From a virus: DNA of 35,117 bases. Of the stretch, positions 14,045 to 21,991 are shown piece after piece (position 1 is the first letter of the stretch; each line of letters starts with the position of its first letter). Where the stretch lies: the IMG/VR virus record IMGVR_UViG_3300007734_000619, positions 1-35,117 of that record; one strand, given 5' to 3'. The translations under genes were made by a program, and so were the position numbers. The notes beneath the pieces were generated by a model. That model worked only from the letters and a program-made list of their open reading frames with translations. It ran no database searches and had not been told where the DNA came from.

Positions 14045-16053
14045 TGGATATTGATAAAATGTTCAGCGACGGTAATATCGATGGCATAGCGGATAATGTG
14101 TTTGGCGTAGTCAACAATTCGGTGTCTGAAGTCAAAGAAATGCAGCGCAAAAAAGTTGCCGAAAACGTGCAGCTGGTTGTCGAGGCGTTAAAGAAGATCG
14201 AGTCAGACATACGCGAACGGTTTGATTCCGTAGGCAATGCTATTGAAAAGCGCGTCCTAACGATCAAAGATGGTCGTGATGGCGCCAATGGTAGCGACGG
14301 CAAGCCGGGCAAGGATGGCAAGGCTGGCCGCGATGGTGCGCCAGGCGTCAAAGGCGCGGACGGGCGCAACGGCACCGATGGCATAAACGGAACCGACGGC
14401 GTGTCGGTAACGAACGCGCACATCGACTTCGACGGCAGCCTGGTGATCTCGCTATCGTCGGGTATTGAGATAAACGTCGGCGAAGTCGTGGCGCCTGAAC
14501 TGGCAGAGCAGATCAGGATCGTTTCCAGTGGTGGTGGCACGTCTCAGTATGTGCTGGATACGCTGGCGTCGTTGCAGACGCAGATTAATAACCTGATCCC
14601 GTCACAAACGGGCAACAGCGGCAAGTTCCTGACCACTGACGGAACGGCTACATCGTGGGCAACCGTATCCGGCAGCGGCACGGTTACGTCTGTCGCGGTG
14701 TCAGGCGGCACAACCGGACTGACAACCTCGGGCGGACCGATCACTAGCACGGGAACGATTACGCTTGCTGGCACGCTGGCTGTCGCTAACGGCGGCACGG
14801 GCGTAGTCACCAGCACCGGCACGGGCAATGTTGTTCTCAGCACTTCCCCGACGCTTGTAACGCCGGCGCTCGGCACACCTTCTGCCCTGGTGGGCACGAA
14901 TATCACCGGAACGGCATCCGGGCTCACGGCCGGTAATGTCACCACCAATGCCAACCTGACGGGCGATGTAACGTCCGTAGGCAATGCGACAACCCTAACT
15001 AACGCGCCTGTCATTGCCAAATTATTGACCGGATATGTATCGGGCGCGGGGACTGTAGCCGCGACGGATTCAATCCTGCAAGCTATTCAAAAGCTGAACG
15101 GTAACGACGCAACTAATGCCAACCTGACTGGGGCGGTTACTTCAGTCGGTAATGCGACTTCATTGGGCAGCTTCACCTCGGCCAATCTTTCGGCAGCACT
15201 GACTGACGAAACGGGCACCGGCGCGGCGGTATTTGCAACCTCACCAACGCTTGTAACGCCAATTCTAGGCACGCCGACAAGCGGCACGCTGACCAATGCC
15301 ACCGGCCTGCCGATCTCCACGGGCGTATCTGGCCTTGGGACTGGTGTAGCTACCTTTCTCGCCACACCGTCCAGTGCGAATCTAGCCGCTACGCTTACAG
15401 ATGAAACGGGCACCGGCGCTGCGGTGTTTTCTACTTCTCCGACATTAGTTACTCCGCTATTGGGAACTCCGACAAGCGGCGTGCTAACAAACGCAACCGG
15501 TCTGCCGCTTTCTACCGGCGTAACCGGAACCCTGCCGGCAAACAACGGCGGGACGGGTGTGGCCAATAACGTAGCCAGCACCATTACTATGTCGGGCAGC
15601 TTTGCCAGCACGTTTGTGGTGACTGGTGCGTTCTCGTATACCCTGCCAGCCGCTTCAGATACCCTGGTCAATCTTGGGTCAACGCAGACCCTGACGGCAA
15701 AGACGCTGACGAATCCGACCGTAACAAATTACGTCGAATCCGTGGTCGCTATTGGAACGGTGACAACTTCATCAACTTTAGTGCTGACTAACGGAACGGT
15801 GCAGACCGCGACCTTAACCGCAGCTACTGCTTGCGCTTTCACAATGCCGACCGCAACGGCGGGCAAATCCTTTGTGCTTTTGCTTAAGCAAGCGGCGGCA
15901 ACAGGCAACGGTACCGCGACGTTTACTGGCGTAAAATTTGGCACTGCTGGTGCGCCAACCATTACCGCAACCGCTGGAAAGATGGATATTCTGACTTTTA
16001 TCTCTGACGGTACAAACTGGTATGGTTCAATTGCTCAAGGTTACACGCCATAA
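14044..16053 (+). CDS. Tail fibre-like protein with collagen-like segment
   Basis: 669 residues. An N-terminal helical region (about res 22-72) is followed by 15 consecutive Gly-X-Y triplets (G77 to G119, rich in KD, RD and SD), a trimerising collagen-like shaft. The rest is Thr/Ser/Gly-rich beta repeats. Related segments containing [11 protein letters not shown] occur near res 266, 400 and 465, and the latter two begin [11 protein letters not shown] and are nearly identical. Such modules are common in phage fibres and bind host surfaces. There is no signal peptide. It is coupled by TAATG to the portal before it and to the glycine-rich gene after it. A fibre directly behind the portal is an unusual position. 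Confidence 0.8.
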   Translation: MDIDKMFSDGNIDGIADNVFGVVNNSVSEVKEMQRKKVAENVQLVVEALKKIESDIRERFDSVGNAIEKRVLTIKDGRDGANGSDGKPGKDGKAGRDGAPGVKGADGRNGTDGINGTDGVSVTNAHIDFDGSLVISLSSGIEINVGEVVAPELAEQIRIVSSGGGTSQYVLDTLASLQTQINNLIPSQTGNSGKFLTTDGTATSWATVSGSGTVTSVAVSGGTTGLTTSGGPITSTGTITLAGTLAVANGGTGVVTSTGTGNVVLSTSPTLVTPALGTPSALVGTNITGTASGLTAGNVTTNANLTGDVTSVGNATTLTNAPVIAKLLTGYVSGAGTVAATDSILQAIQKLNGNDATNANLTGAVTSVGNATSLGSFTSANLSAALTDETGTGAAVFATSPTLVTPILGTPTSGTLTNATGLPISTGVSGLGTGVATFLATPSSANLAATLTDETGTGAAVFSTSPTLVTPLLGTPTSGVLTNATGLPLSTGVTGTLPANNGGTGVANNVASTITMSGSFASTFVVTGAFSYTLPAASDTLVNLGSTQTLTAKTLTNPTVTNYVESVVAIGTVTTSSTLVLTNGTVQTATLTAATACAFTMPTATAGKSFVLLLKQAAATGNGTATFTGVKFGTAGAPTITATAGKMDILTFISDGTNWYGSIAQGYTP

Positions 16054-16883
16054 TGTTTGCCGCTAAAAACTTCTTTTTAACTGGCGCTGCTGTTTTGCTT
16101 GCGCCAACAGCCGTTGAATACTTGGTTGTTGCCAGCGGCGGTGGTGGCGGGTATTCAAGGGGCGGCGCTGGCGGTGCGGGAGGCTACAGAACCGCAACAG
16201 GGTTTGCGGTTTCATCGGGAACTCCGATTACGGTAACTGTTGGCGCTGGCGGCGCTGCGGGAACGTCGGGCGTGGTTGGAGCCAACGGCAATAATTCAGT
16301 ATTTAGCACTATTACTTCTACTGGCGGCGGGGGCGGCGCGACTAATTCAGCCACAACGCCTGGAAATGGCGGGTCTGGCGGCGGCGGTCATGCAAACTCA
16401 TCTGCGCAATTTGGCACTGGAACTGCTGGTCAAGGCAACAACGGCGGCACTGGTAACGGAACTGCCGACGCTGGCGGTGGCGGTGGCGGCGCATCTGCTG
16501 TTGGTCAAAATGCTCCGGTTACCGGCGCGGGTAACGGCGGCGCGGGATCGTCTAGCAGTATCAGCGGCGCGTCTGTGGGCTATGCCGGTGGCGGTGGCGG
16601 CGGTGCCGGATCAACTGGCCCAATTCCCGGAACTGCTTCACAAGGCGGCGGCGCTGGTGGTGGAACAACCGTTGCGGGAACGGCTGGAACTGTAAACACA
16701 GGCGGCGGTGGCGGTGGCGGTGGCGTTACCGCAAACGGCGGCGCTGGCGGCTCAGGCACTGTCATCATTCGGTATGCCGATACTTTTGCAGCCGCAGCTT
16801 CTACAACCGGCTCACCGACAATCACTGTGGCTGGCGGTTACAGAGTCTATAACTGGACTGGTTCAGGGAGCATTACATTTTGA
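16053..16883 (+). CDS. Glycine-rich tail fibre tip / adhesin-like protein
   Basis: 276 residues. The N-terminus (EYLVVASGGGGG) leads into long Gly-rich runs (res 33-235), and the end is a beta segment, GSGTVIIRYAD, then GGYRVYNWTGSGSITF. This matches the glycine-rich domain architecture of many phage fibre tips, comparable to T-even gp38-type adhesins that fold as polyglycine helices. It is the probable receptor-contacting partner of the upstream collagen-like fibre, to which it is coupled by TAATG. Its high GGC/GGT content makes the DNA repetitive and prone to recombination, in keeping with host-range evolution. Confidence 0.75.
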   Translation: MFAAKNFFLTGAAVLLAPTAVEYLVVASGGGGGYSRGGAGGAGGYRTATGFAVSSGTPITVTVGAGGAAGTSGVVGANGNNSVFSTITSTGGGGGATNSATTPGNGGSGGGGHANSSAQFGTGTAGQGNNGGTGNGTADAGGGGGGASAVGQNAPVTGAGNGGAGSSSSISGASVGYAGGGGGGAGSTGPIPGTASQGGGAGGGTTVAGTAGTVNTGGGGGGGGVTANGGAGGSGTVIIRYADTFAAAASTTGSPTITVAGGYRVYNWTGSGSITF

Positions 16884-17233
16884 GCCACTTTGCTAAAGTA
16901 GAAAATAGCGTGGTCACGCAAGTAATTGTTGTGTCAAACACGGACACGGCAAATTCTGAAGGCGTTGAAATGGAATCTATTGGCGCTGCGTTCTGTGAAC
17001 GGCTACTCGGTGGAGATTGGAAGCAGACCAGCTACAACGGCAAGATGCGTAAGAACTACGCCGGGATTGGCTACACCTTTGACGCAGCGCGTGACGCGTT
17101 TATCGCACCGCAACCGTTTCCATCATGGGTTCTGAACGAACAGTCTTGCCAGTGGGAATCGCCTGTGCCTATGCCTACTGACGGTAAGATGTATCAGTGG
17201 GATGAAGAATTGAAAGCGTGGGTTGAGAAATGA
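16880..17233 (+). CDS. Conserved virion-associated protein (117 aa), TTG start
   Basis: Begins MSHFAKVENSVVTQVIVVSN. The TTG start overlaps the TGA of the adhesin gene as TTGA. The N-terminal HFAKVENxVVTQVIV, the middle YAGIGYTFD and the C-terminal FPSWVLNE-WESPVPMP-YQWDE pattern are familiar from short structural proteins of environmental phages, often beside fibre genes. Homology to that group fixes the TTG start; the first in-frame ATG would remove the conserved N-terminus. The role is probably fibre or tail associated, without a known mechanism. Confidence 0.75.
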   Translation: MSHFAKVENSVVTQVIVVSNTDTANSEGVEMESIGAAFCERLLGGDWKQTSYNGKMRKNYAGIGYTFDAARDAFIAPQPFPSWVLNEQSCQWESPVPMPTDGKMYQWDEELKAWVEK

Positions 17234-17472
17234 AACCGGAATTGCAGAAATATTATGAAGACCGGTTTTCCATGATGGCGACTGAAGGCTGGACGGATCT
17301 GATGGTAGATGTTGACGGCATGGCCGCTGCGCTTAATAATATTTCTGCTGTAGATAGCGAAAAACAGTTACAGTTTAAAAAAGGCGAACTTTCGATTCTA
17401 ACGTGGCTGAAAACCTTACGAGAGGCCAGCTCACGCTCATACGAGGATTTGCAAGGTGAAACGAATATATGA
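17230..17472 (+). CDS. Conserved phage hypothetical protein (80 aa)
   Basis: Starts MKPELQKYYEDRFSMMATEG and overlaps the upstream stop by ATGA. Soluble, mostly helical, with a hydrophobic middle (TWLKTLREASSRSYEDL). Proteins of this size and pattern occur near structural genes of podoviruses. No function is assigned. It overlaps the next gene by 17 nt. Confidence 0.7.
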   Translation: MKPELQKYYEDRFSMMATEGWTDLMVDVDGMAAALNNISAVDSEKQLQFKKGELSILTWLKTLREASSRSYEDLQGETNI

Positions 17473-17683
17473 TTTTGTCTGCGAAAGCGGGCACAAGACT
17501 GAACGATACGTTGAGTTTCAACACAATATCGTTCATTGTGACTGTGGCGCGTCTGCTAAACGCGTCATTTCTGCTCCAGCAATCAAGTTGGAAGGGTGGT
17601 CTGGTTCATTTCCGTCAGCACATGGGCGGTTTGAGCAGCGGCACCTTGACAAATTGAAAGCAGAGCAAAAAGCTAACTCGTAA
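17456..17683 (+). CDS. FmdB-like zinc-ribbon protein (75 aa), GTG start
   Basis: Begins MKRIYDFVCESGHKTERYVE. C9 with H13, and CDC at about 28-30, suggest a small zinc ribbon of the FmdB putative regulatory type (YDFxCxxGHxxE, then CxCGxxAxRVISAP). The tail has the LEGWSGSFPSAHGRF pattern of phage versions. The GTG at 17456 is used because GAGG lies upstream and the family N-terminus starts there. The spacing of the second cysteine pair is compact, so metal binding is inferred. It overlaps the previous gene. Confidence 0.75.
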   Translation: MKRIYDFVCESGHKTERYVEFQHNIVHCDCGASAKRVISAPAIKLEGWSGSFPSAHGRFEQRHLDKLKAEQKANS

Positions 17684-17739
17684 CCAATTTTGGCGGGTTA
17701 ATCTCCTACAACCTTAAGTGGCAGGAAAAGGAAAATAGT

Positions 17740-18498
17740 ATGCTGATCGAAAACGAAGCCGAGTCGCAAGAGGATATCAAGTCAGATGATATAAAGCTGG
17801 AAGACACCGTTGAAGAAGCATCGTCTGTCGTCCCTGAGAAATACCGGGGTAAAACGCTAGATGATATTGTGAAGATGCACCAAGAAGCTGAAAAGCTGAT
17901 TGGCAAGCAAGCACAAGAAGTCGGTGAAGTCCGGAAACTGGCTGATGAACTCATTAAGCACAACCTCGGCAATACCCCGACAGCGACTAAAGAACAAGAG
18001 CCCGAAGTAGATTTTTTTGAAGACCCGAAGAAAGCAATTCAAGCAACCGTTGATCGACATCCAGATATCATCGCCGCGCGGCAAGCCAATGGTGATTTTA
18101 AAAAGATGCAGGTTCAGCAGAAGTTAAGCAAAGAGCATCCTGATTTTGTTGAAGTGGCTCAAGACCCCGAATTTGCAAATTGGGTGAAATCGAGTCCGAT
18201 ACGGTTAGGGCTTTGGGCGAAAGCTGATGGTGAATTCGATTACGATAGTGCTAACGAATTGTTGTCTACCTATAAAGAACTGCGCGGCGTTAAGGCAAAG
18301 CAAACGGAGAATGCAGGTGAAAAAACCCGTAAGCAAAACCTCAAAGCTGCATCGGTCGATGTGGGTGGATCTGGTGAGTCTTCAAGACGTGTCTATCGTC
18401 GGGCAGACCTTATTCGGCTGAAAATGAATGATCCGAACCGCTACGAGGCATTGAATGAAGAAATCATGCAAGCCTACGCAGAAGGTCGGGTCAAATAA
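17740..18498 (+). CDS. Capsid scaffolding protein
   Basis: 252 residues, highly charged and mostly helical. VPEKYRGKTLDDIVKMHQEA (res 31-50), a long helix EKLIGKQAQEVGEVRKLADE, and a basic C-terminus with RRADLIRLKMNDPNRYEALN match scaffold proteins of short-tailed phages. It directs capsid protein assembly and leaves before or during packaging. It lies 20 nt before the capsid gene, as expected. AAAAGGAAAA sets the ATG at 17740. Confidence 0.85.
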   Translation: MLIENEAESQEDIKSDDIKLEDTVEEASSVVPEKYRGKTLDDIVKMHQEAEKLIGKQAQEVGEVRKLADELIKHNLGNTPTATKEQEPEVDFFEDPKKAIQATVDRHPDIIAARQANGDFKKMQVQQKLSKEHPDFVEVAQDPEFANWVKSSPIRLGLWAKADGEFDYDSANELLSTYKELRGVKAKQTENAGEKTRKQNLKAASVDVGGSGESSRRVYRRADLIRLKMNDPNRYEALNEEIMQAYAEGRVK

Positions 18499-18518
18499 CT
18501 TAATTTAGGAGATTTACC

Positions 18519-19481
18519 ATGGCTTTTCCGACACCGGCAGTAACCGTCACCACCGCAGCTACTTTCATTCCAGAAATTTGGAGTGATGAGATTGTTGCCG
18601 CCTACAAGAAAAATCTTGTTCTGGCGAATGTTGTCAAACGCATGAACTTCAAGGGCAAAAAGGGCGACACCGTTCACGTCCCCGCCCCGACCCGTGGCTC
18701 GGCCTCGGCTAAAGCGGCATCTACCGCCGTTACGCTGATCGCCGCAACGGAAACCGAAGTTCAGATATCGATCAACAAGCACTATGAATACAGTCGCTTG
18801 ATCGAAGATATCGTCGAAGTGCAGGCGTTGAGTTCGCTGCGTTCCTTCTACACCGAAGACGCTGGATATGCCCTGGCGAAACAGGTCGATACCGACCTGA
18901 TCCAGCTCGGGCGCGCGTTCAACGGCGCCACCGTTGGCACGAACGACTACGCCACGGCAACTGCCACCAGCAAAGCGTTCATTGGTTCCGATGGCACGAC
19001 CGCGTATAACAGCAGCACTTCAAACGCGGCTGCGCTGACCGATGCGGCGATCCGTCGCACGATTCAACGTCTGGACGATACGGATGCGCCGATGGACGGT
19101 CGCTTCTTCATCATCCCGCCGTCGAGCCGTAACACGTTGATGGGCCTTGCTCGCTACACTGAGCAGGCGTTTGTCGGCAATGGCAACGCGATCCGCAACG
19201 GCGAAATAGGCCAACTCTACGGAATCCCCGTGTTCACGACCTCAAATGCAGACTTCGGCGCCGGCTCCAGCGGCCTCGATCGTATCTGCTTGATGGGGCA
19301 TCGTGACTCGATGATTCTGATCGAGCAGGTCGGTGTCCGTTCGCAGACGCAATACAAGCAGGAATATCTGGCTACGCTGTACACCGCCGATACCCTGTAC
19401 GGTGTTTCTGCTCTGCGTGCGGCGGCGAGTTCTGGCGCTGCGCTGTCCAGCAGCGCGTATGCGTTGGCCGTGCCTGCCTAA
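18519..19481 (+). CDS. Major capsid protein
   Basis: 320 residues. The N-terminus has PEIWSDEIVAAYKKNLVLAN and KGDTVHVPAPTRG. Then come the YSRLIEDIVEVQALSSLRSF spine-helix block and the late GIPVFTTSNAD and GVSALRAAASS segments, a pattern typical of HK97-fold coat proteins of podoviruses. It follows the scaffold gene, has a strong TTAGGAG ribosome site and is followed at once by a strong terminator, which fits a very highly expressed gene. Confidence 0.92.
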   Translation: MAFPTPAVTVTTAATFIPEIWSDEIVAAYKKNLVLANVVKRMNFKGKKGDTVHVPAPTRGSASAKAASTAVTLIAATETEVQISINKHYEYSRLIEDIVEVQALSSLRSFYTEDAGYALAKQVDTDLIQLGRAFNGATVGTNDYATATATSKAFIGSDGTTAYNSSTSNAAALTDAAIRRTIQRLDDTDAPMDGRFFIIPPSSRNTLMGLARYTEQAFVGNGNAIRNGEIGQLYGIPVFTTSNADFGAGSSGLDRICLMGHRDSMILIEQVGVRSQTQYKQEYLATLYTADTLYGVSALRAAASSGAALSSSAYALAVPA

Positions 19482-19490
19482 TGCAGACCA

Positions 19491-19522
19491 GCCCCCCGTC
19501 ATCGCTGACGGGGGGCATCTTT
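19491..19522 (+). terminator. Hairpin terminator after the capsid gene
   Basis: A perfect 11-bp stem (19491-19501 with 19506-19516) around TCGC is followed by ATCTTT. The T-run is short, so partial read-through into downstream structural genes is expected. Confidence 0.8.
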
Positions 19523-19541
19523 AACTTTAGGAGATTTAACT

Positions 19542-19868
19542 ATGGCAGCTGCTACCGCAATTACCTCCCGCCGTGGGAATGACCAGTTTCGCGGTCTTTT
19601 TAGCGATACTTGGCTCGTTGTCGCAACGCTAGACGCCGGTTCGCTGGTTGATGGCGCGGGTGAAACGGATACCGTAGCCGTTCCGGGCGTTGCCCTGGGC
19701 GATATGGTGATTGGTTGTTCTTTTGCTGTGAGCGAAGTCGGCATGAGCGTGACTGCTTATGTTGATTCGGCGGGGTCGGTATCGATTCGTATTCAAAACG
19801 AATCGGGTTCAACCGTTGATCTGGCGTCTTGCAAGATTCGCCTAGTAGTCGCTCGCTGCATCGTTTAA
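19542..19868 (+). CDS. Putative capsid decoration / head-associated protein (108 aa)
   Basis: Begins MAAATAITSRRGNDQFRGLF. It is beta-rich, with DTVAVPGVALGDMVIG, MSVTAYVDSAGSVSIRIQNE and a Val/Leu-rich end. Small beta proteins of this kind directly after the coat gene are often decoration or cement proteins. The assignment is by position and composition only. It has its own terminator downstream and sits between two terminators, so it may be strongly expressed. Confidence 0.6.
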   Translation: MAAATAITSRRGNDQFRGLFSDTWLVVATLDAGSLVDGAGETDTVAVPGVALGDMVIGCSFAVSEVGMSVTAYVDSAGSVSIRIQNESGSTVDLASCKIRLVVARCIV

Positions 19869-19872
19869 GGCC

Positions 19873-19898
19873 GGGGGGCTTCGGCCCCCTACCTTTTT
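19873..19898 (+). terminator. Rho-independent terminator with UUCG loop
   Basis: GGGGGC (19874-19879), loop TTCG, GCCCCC (19884-19889), then ACC and five T. The design closely resembles the terminator at 2085-2110. Confidence 0.88.
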
Positions 19899-19910
19899 AA
19901 AAGGATTGAA

Positions 19911-20120
19911 ATGGCTATCTTTCGATGTTTGCAAAGTGGCAATACGGTGACGTTCACCTTGCAGCATGACATTGATTCAATGCGTGGTCATCAGGGATAC
20001 GTACGAGTAGATGAAAAACCAGCAATTGAAGCATACGATCATAACGCGGTGCGAACGGATACGATGTTCACGGCTCCTATGAACGTAAAAAAGCGTGGCC
20101 GTCCTAGAAAAGAGGCATAG
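19911..20120 (+). CDS. Hypothetical small protein with AT-hook-like tail (69 aa)
   Basis: Starts MAIFRCLQSGNTVTFTLQHD, with AAAAGG upstream. The N-terminal half is beta-like with a HDIDSMRGHQGYVRVD segment; the C-terminus is KKRGRPRKEA. The RGRP core is that of an AT-hook, suggesting contact with DNA, perhaps packaged DNA, but similar tails occur by chance in basic phage proteins. Function unknown. Confidence 0.65.
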   Translation: MAIFRCLQSGNTVTFTLQHDIDSMRGHQGYVRVDEKPAIEAYDHNAVRTDTMFTAPMNVKKRGRPRKEA

Positions 20121-20123
20121 GTT

Positions 20124-20531
20124 ATGAAAGAAGGACTATTGTCCGGTGTGACCTGCCCGCTGGCGACGCAGGATATATCGACCAATTTGAAAAACCGAAA
20201 CCATGCTTTCAAAGAGTATGGCTATGGGCCTCCGAATCCAGATGAGGCAAATGATGCATTTTGGCTGAAGAAAGCCAAAATGTATAGCGCCCCAACGGAT
20301 TCAATTAAGGGTATGCGATGTGGTAATTGTGCGGCTTTTATCCAGACTCCAAAGATGATGAAATGTATCCTCGGTGGCCTAGAAAAAGACGAGAAGGAGG
20401 GCGAATTGTCCTACGATGAGCAATTTGTCGCGGCGGCTGATCTCGGCTATTGCGACCTGTTTCAGTTCACTTGTGCTGCGGCCCGCACTTGTGACGCGTG
20501 GAAATCCGGTGGGCCAATAACCAAGGAATAA
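20124..20531 (+). CDS. Cysteine-rich phage protein, possible metal or Fe-S binding (135 aa)
   Basis: Starts MKEGLLSGVTCPLATQDIST. The C-terminal half has CGNCAAF (C-x2-C), KMMKCI, LGYCDLFQFTC and RTCDAW, giving six or more ordered cysteines. This pattern recurs in environmental phage proteins near structural genes. It suggests a bound metal or iron-sulphur centre, but no fold is proven. No function known. It lies 3 nt after the preceding gene. Confidence 0.7.
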   Translation: MKEGLLSGVTCPLATQDISTNLKNRNHAFKEYGYGPPNPDEANDAFWLKKAKMYSAPTDSIKGMRCGNCAAFIQTPKMMKCILGGLEKDEKEGELSYDEQFVAAADLGYCDLFQFTCAAARTCDAWKSGGPITKE

Positions 20532-20535
20532 TTCC

Positions 20536-20700
20536 GTGAAAATGACCAAAGGGCAGAAGAAAATTGGCAAAGTAATGCATGAATACAAGATGGGGAAGCT
20601 GCATACCGGCAGCAAAGCTGGCCCGATGGTGAAATCCCGCAAGCAAGCGGTTGCCATTGCCATGTCTGAGGCCAAAATGCCTAAAAAGAGGGCGTATTGA
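20536..20700 (+). CDS. DUF6496-like small basic protein (54 aa), GTG start
   Basis: Begins MKMTKGQKKIGKVMHEYKMG. The block KIGKVMHEYKMGKLHTGSK, then SRKQAVAIAMSEA, matches the DUF6496 pattern. I chose the GTG at 20536 because AAGGA lies 8 nt upstream; the in-frame ATG at 20542 is too far from it. Very lysine-rich, so nucleic-acid binding is possible. Its TGA overlaps the TTG start of the next gene. Confidence 0.7.
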   Translation: MKMTKGQKKIGKVMHEYKMGKLHTGSKAGPMVKSRKQAVAIAMSEAKMPKKRAY

Positions 20701-20996
20701 AATCTCCTGCATGGACGCGAAAAGAGGGCAAAAACCCTAAAGGCGGCTTGAATGCTACCGGTAGAGCGTCCTATAATGCGGCTACTGGAGGGGATTTAAA
20801 GCCTCCGGTCAAGTCAGGTGACAACCCTCGTCGGGCCTCCTTTTTAGCAAGGATGGGCGCAATGCCTGGGCCAGAGCAGAAAAACGGGGAGCCTACACGT
20901 CTTCTGCTTTCTCTCAACGCGTGGGGTGCTTCATCCAAAGCAGATGCTCGGGCAAAAGCTCGTGCTATTTCGGCTAGGAATAAGGCACGAAAATGA
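20697..20996 (+). CDS. DUF6321-like protein (99 aa), TTG start
   Basis: Starts MKSPAWTRKEGKNPKGGLNA at a TTG that overlaps the upstream stop as TTGA. GGLNATGRASYN, GDNPRRASFLARMGAMPGPE and RLLLSLNAWGASSKADARAK match the pattern of DUF6321-type proteins, also seen beside DUF6496 proteins. Basic and soluble. Role unknown; the location amid structural genes suggests a virion or assembly link. The family N-terminus supports the TTG. Confidence 0.7.
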   Translation: MKSPAWTRKEGKNPKGGLNATGRASYNAATGGDLKPPVKSGDNPRRASFLARMGAMPGPEQKNGEPTRLLLSLNAWGASSKADARAKARAISARNKARK

Positions 20997-21325
20997 GAGA
21001 GATTTCAATTGGAAGCAACCCTACAGCTAATACGCTAACGACACTCTATACGGTGCCGAAGGGTTACTACGCCAAATTGACGCTATTGCACGCTGCAAAC
21101 GCGGGCAGCAATAAGCACATCACTTTTGACTGGTATGACTCCAGTAGCAACACTACGTTTTCGTTTGTTTATCAGTACGCAATCACCTCAAAAACATACC
21201 TAACTTTGCCGGTCTATTCTGGCATTGTGTTTGAGGAAAACGACATATTGAAGGTGACTACCGAAGCGGGATCAACATATGCCGTTGTAGCAACATTTGA
21301 AATTGAAGGGGACCAGCGCGCATGA
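20993..21325 (+). CDS. Small beta-rich structural protein (110 aa)
   Basis: Begins MREISIGSNPTANTLTTLYT. Alternating beta segments (VPKGYYAKLTLLHAAN, HITFDWYDSSSN, TYLTLPVYSGIVFEENDILK) suggest a jelly-roll or immunoglobulin-like fold, as in small head or tail proteins. It is coupled by ATGA to the gene before and after. No family named. Confidence 0.65.
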   Translation: MREISIGSNPTANTLTTLYTVPKGYYAKLTLLHAANAGSNKHITFDWYDSSSNTTFSFVYQYAITSKTYLTLPVYSGIVFEENDILKVTTEAGSTYAVVATFEIEGDQRA

Positions 21326-21981
21326 GTACTACCTTTCTGCAAGCTGTTAACGATGTCCTGGTGCGCCTGCGTGAAGTGCAGGTTGCCAGCCTTGCTGAAA
21401 CAACCTATGCCACGTTGATAGGGAAATTCGTCAACGACGCCAAGCGGCAGGTCGAAGACTCCTATTCGTGGAATGTCCTAACGACCACGATTACGGTGTC
21501 CACAGTAGCGGCCACGTCTTCCTATACGGTCACTGGATCAGGGCAGAAGTTTCAGGTGCGAGATGCAATCAACGCGACCAGCTTTGTTACGCTGACAAAC
21601 GTCACATTTGCGATGATGAACCGCTACCTGAATTTCCCCGCTTCGCCGGCTACGGGTATCCCTAGTTATTACTCGTTTAATGGCGTCGATGCTTCGACTT
21701 ACGACACCAAAGTGAGCGTGTTTCCGATTCCCGATGGCGTCTATTCGTTGAAATTCAGCCTTGTTGTGCCGCAAGCAACGCTTACCCTGGCGGAGGACGT
21801 GATATCGGTGCCGGCCGATGTGGTGATTCAAAACGCTTACGCGCGCGCGCTGGTCGAGCGCGGCGAAGATGGCGGACTGACCGGATCCGAGGCGTATCAG
21901 CTATACCGCGGGATGTTGTCCGATAGTATTGCTCTGGAAGGCACCCGCTTTCCGGAACAAGGCGAATTTGTTGCTATTTAG
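21322..21981 (+). CDS. Head-tail adaptor (tail tubular protein A / gp11-like)
   Basis: 219 residues. The N-terminus (FLQAVNDVLVRLREVQVASL, then KFVNDAKRQVEDSYSWNVL) and the C-terminal helices (QNAYARALVERGEDGGLTGS) fit the adaptor rings that bind the portal in podoviruses. The neighbours agree: a nozzle protein follows 10 nt later. Confidence 0.82.
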   Translation: MSTTFLQAVNDVLVRLREVQVASLAETTYATLIGKFVNDAKRQVEDSYSWNVLTTTITVSTVAATSSYTVTGSGQKFQVRDAINATSFVTLTNVTFAMMNRYLNFPASPATGIPSYYSFNGVDASTYDTKVSVFPIPDGVYSLKFSLVVPQATLTLAEDVISVPADVVIQNAYARALVERGEDGGLTGSEAYQLYRGMLSDSIALEGTRFPEQGEFVAI

Positions 21982-21991
21982 GGTTTGCTGA

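Noticed and set aside
16240-16695. 151-aa plus-strand frame inside the glycine-rich gene
   Set aside because: Ala/Leu-rich by-product of GGC-rich repeats; the Gly-rich frame has the known domain ends and coupled start.
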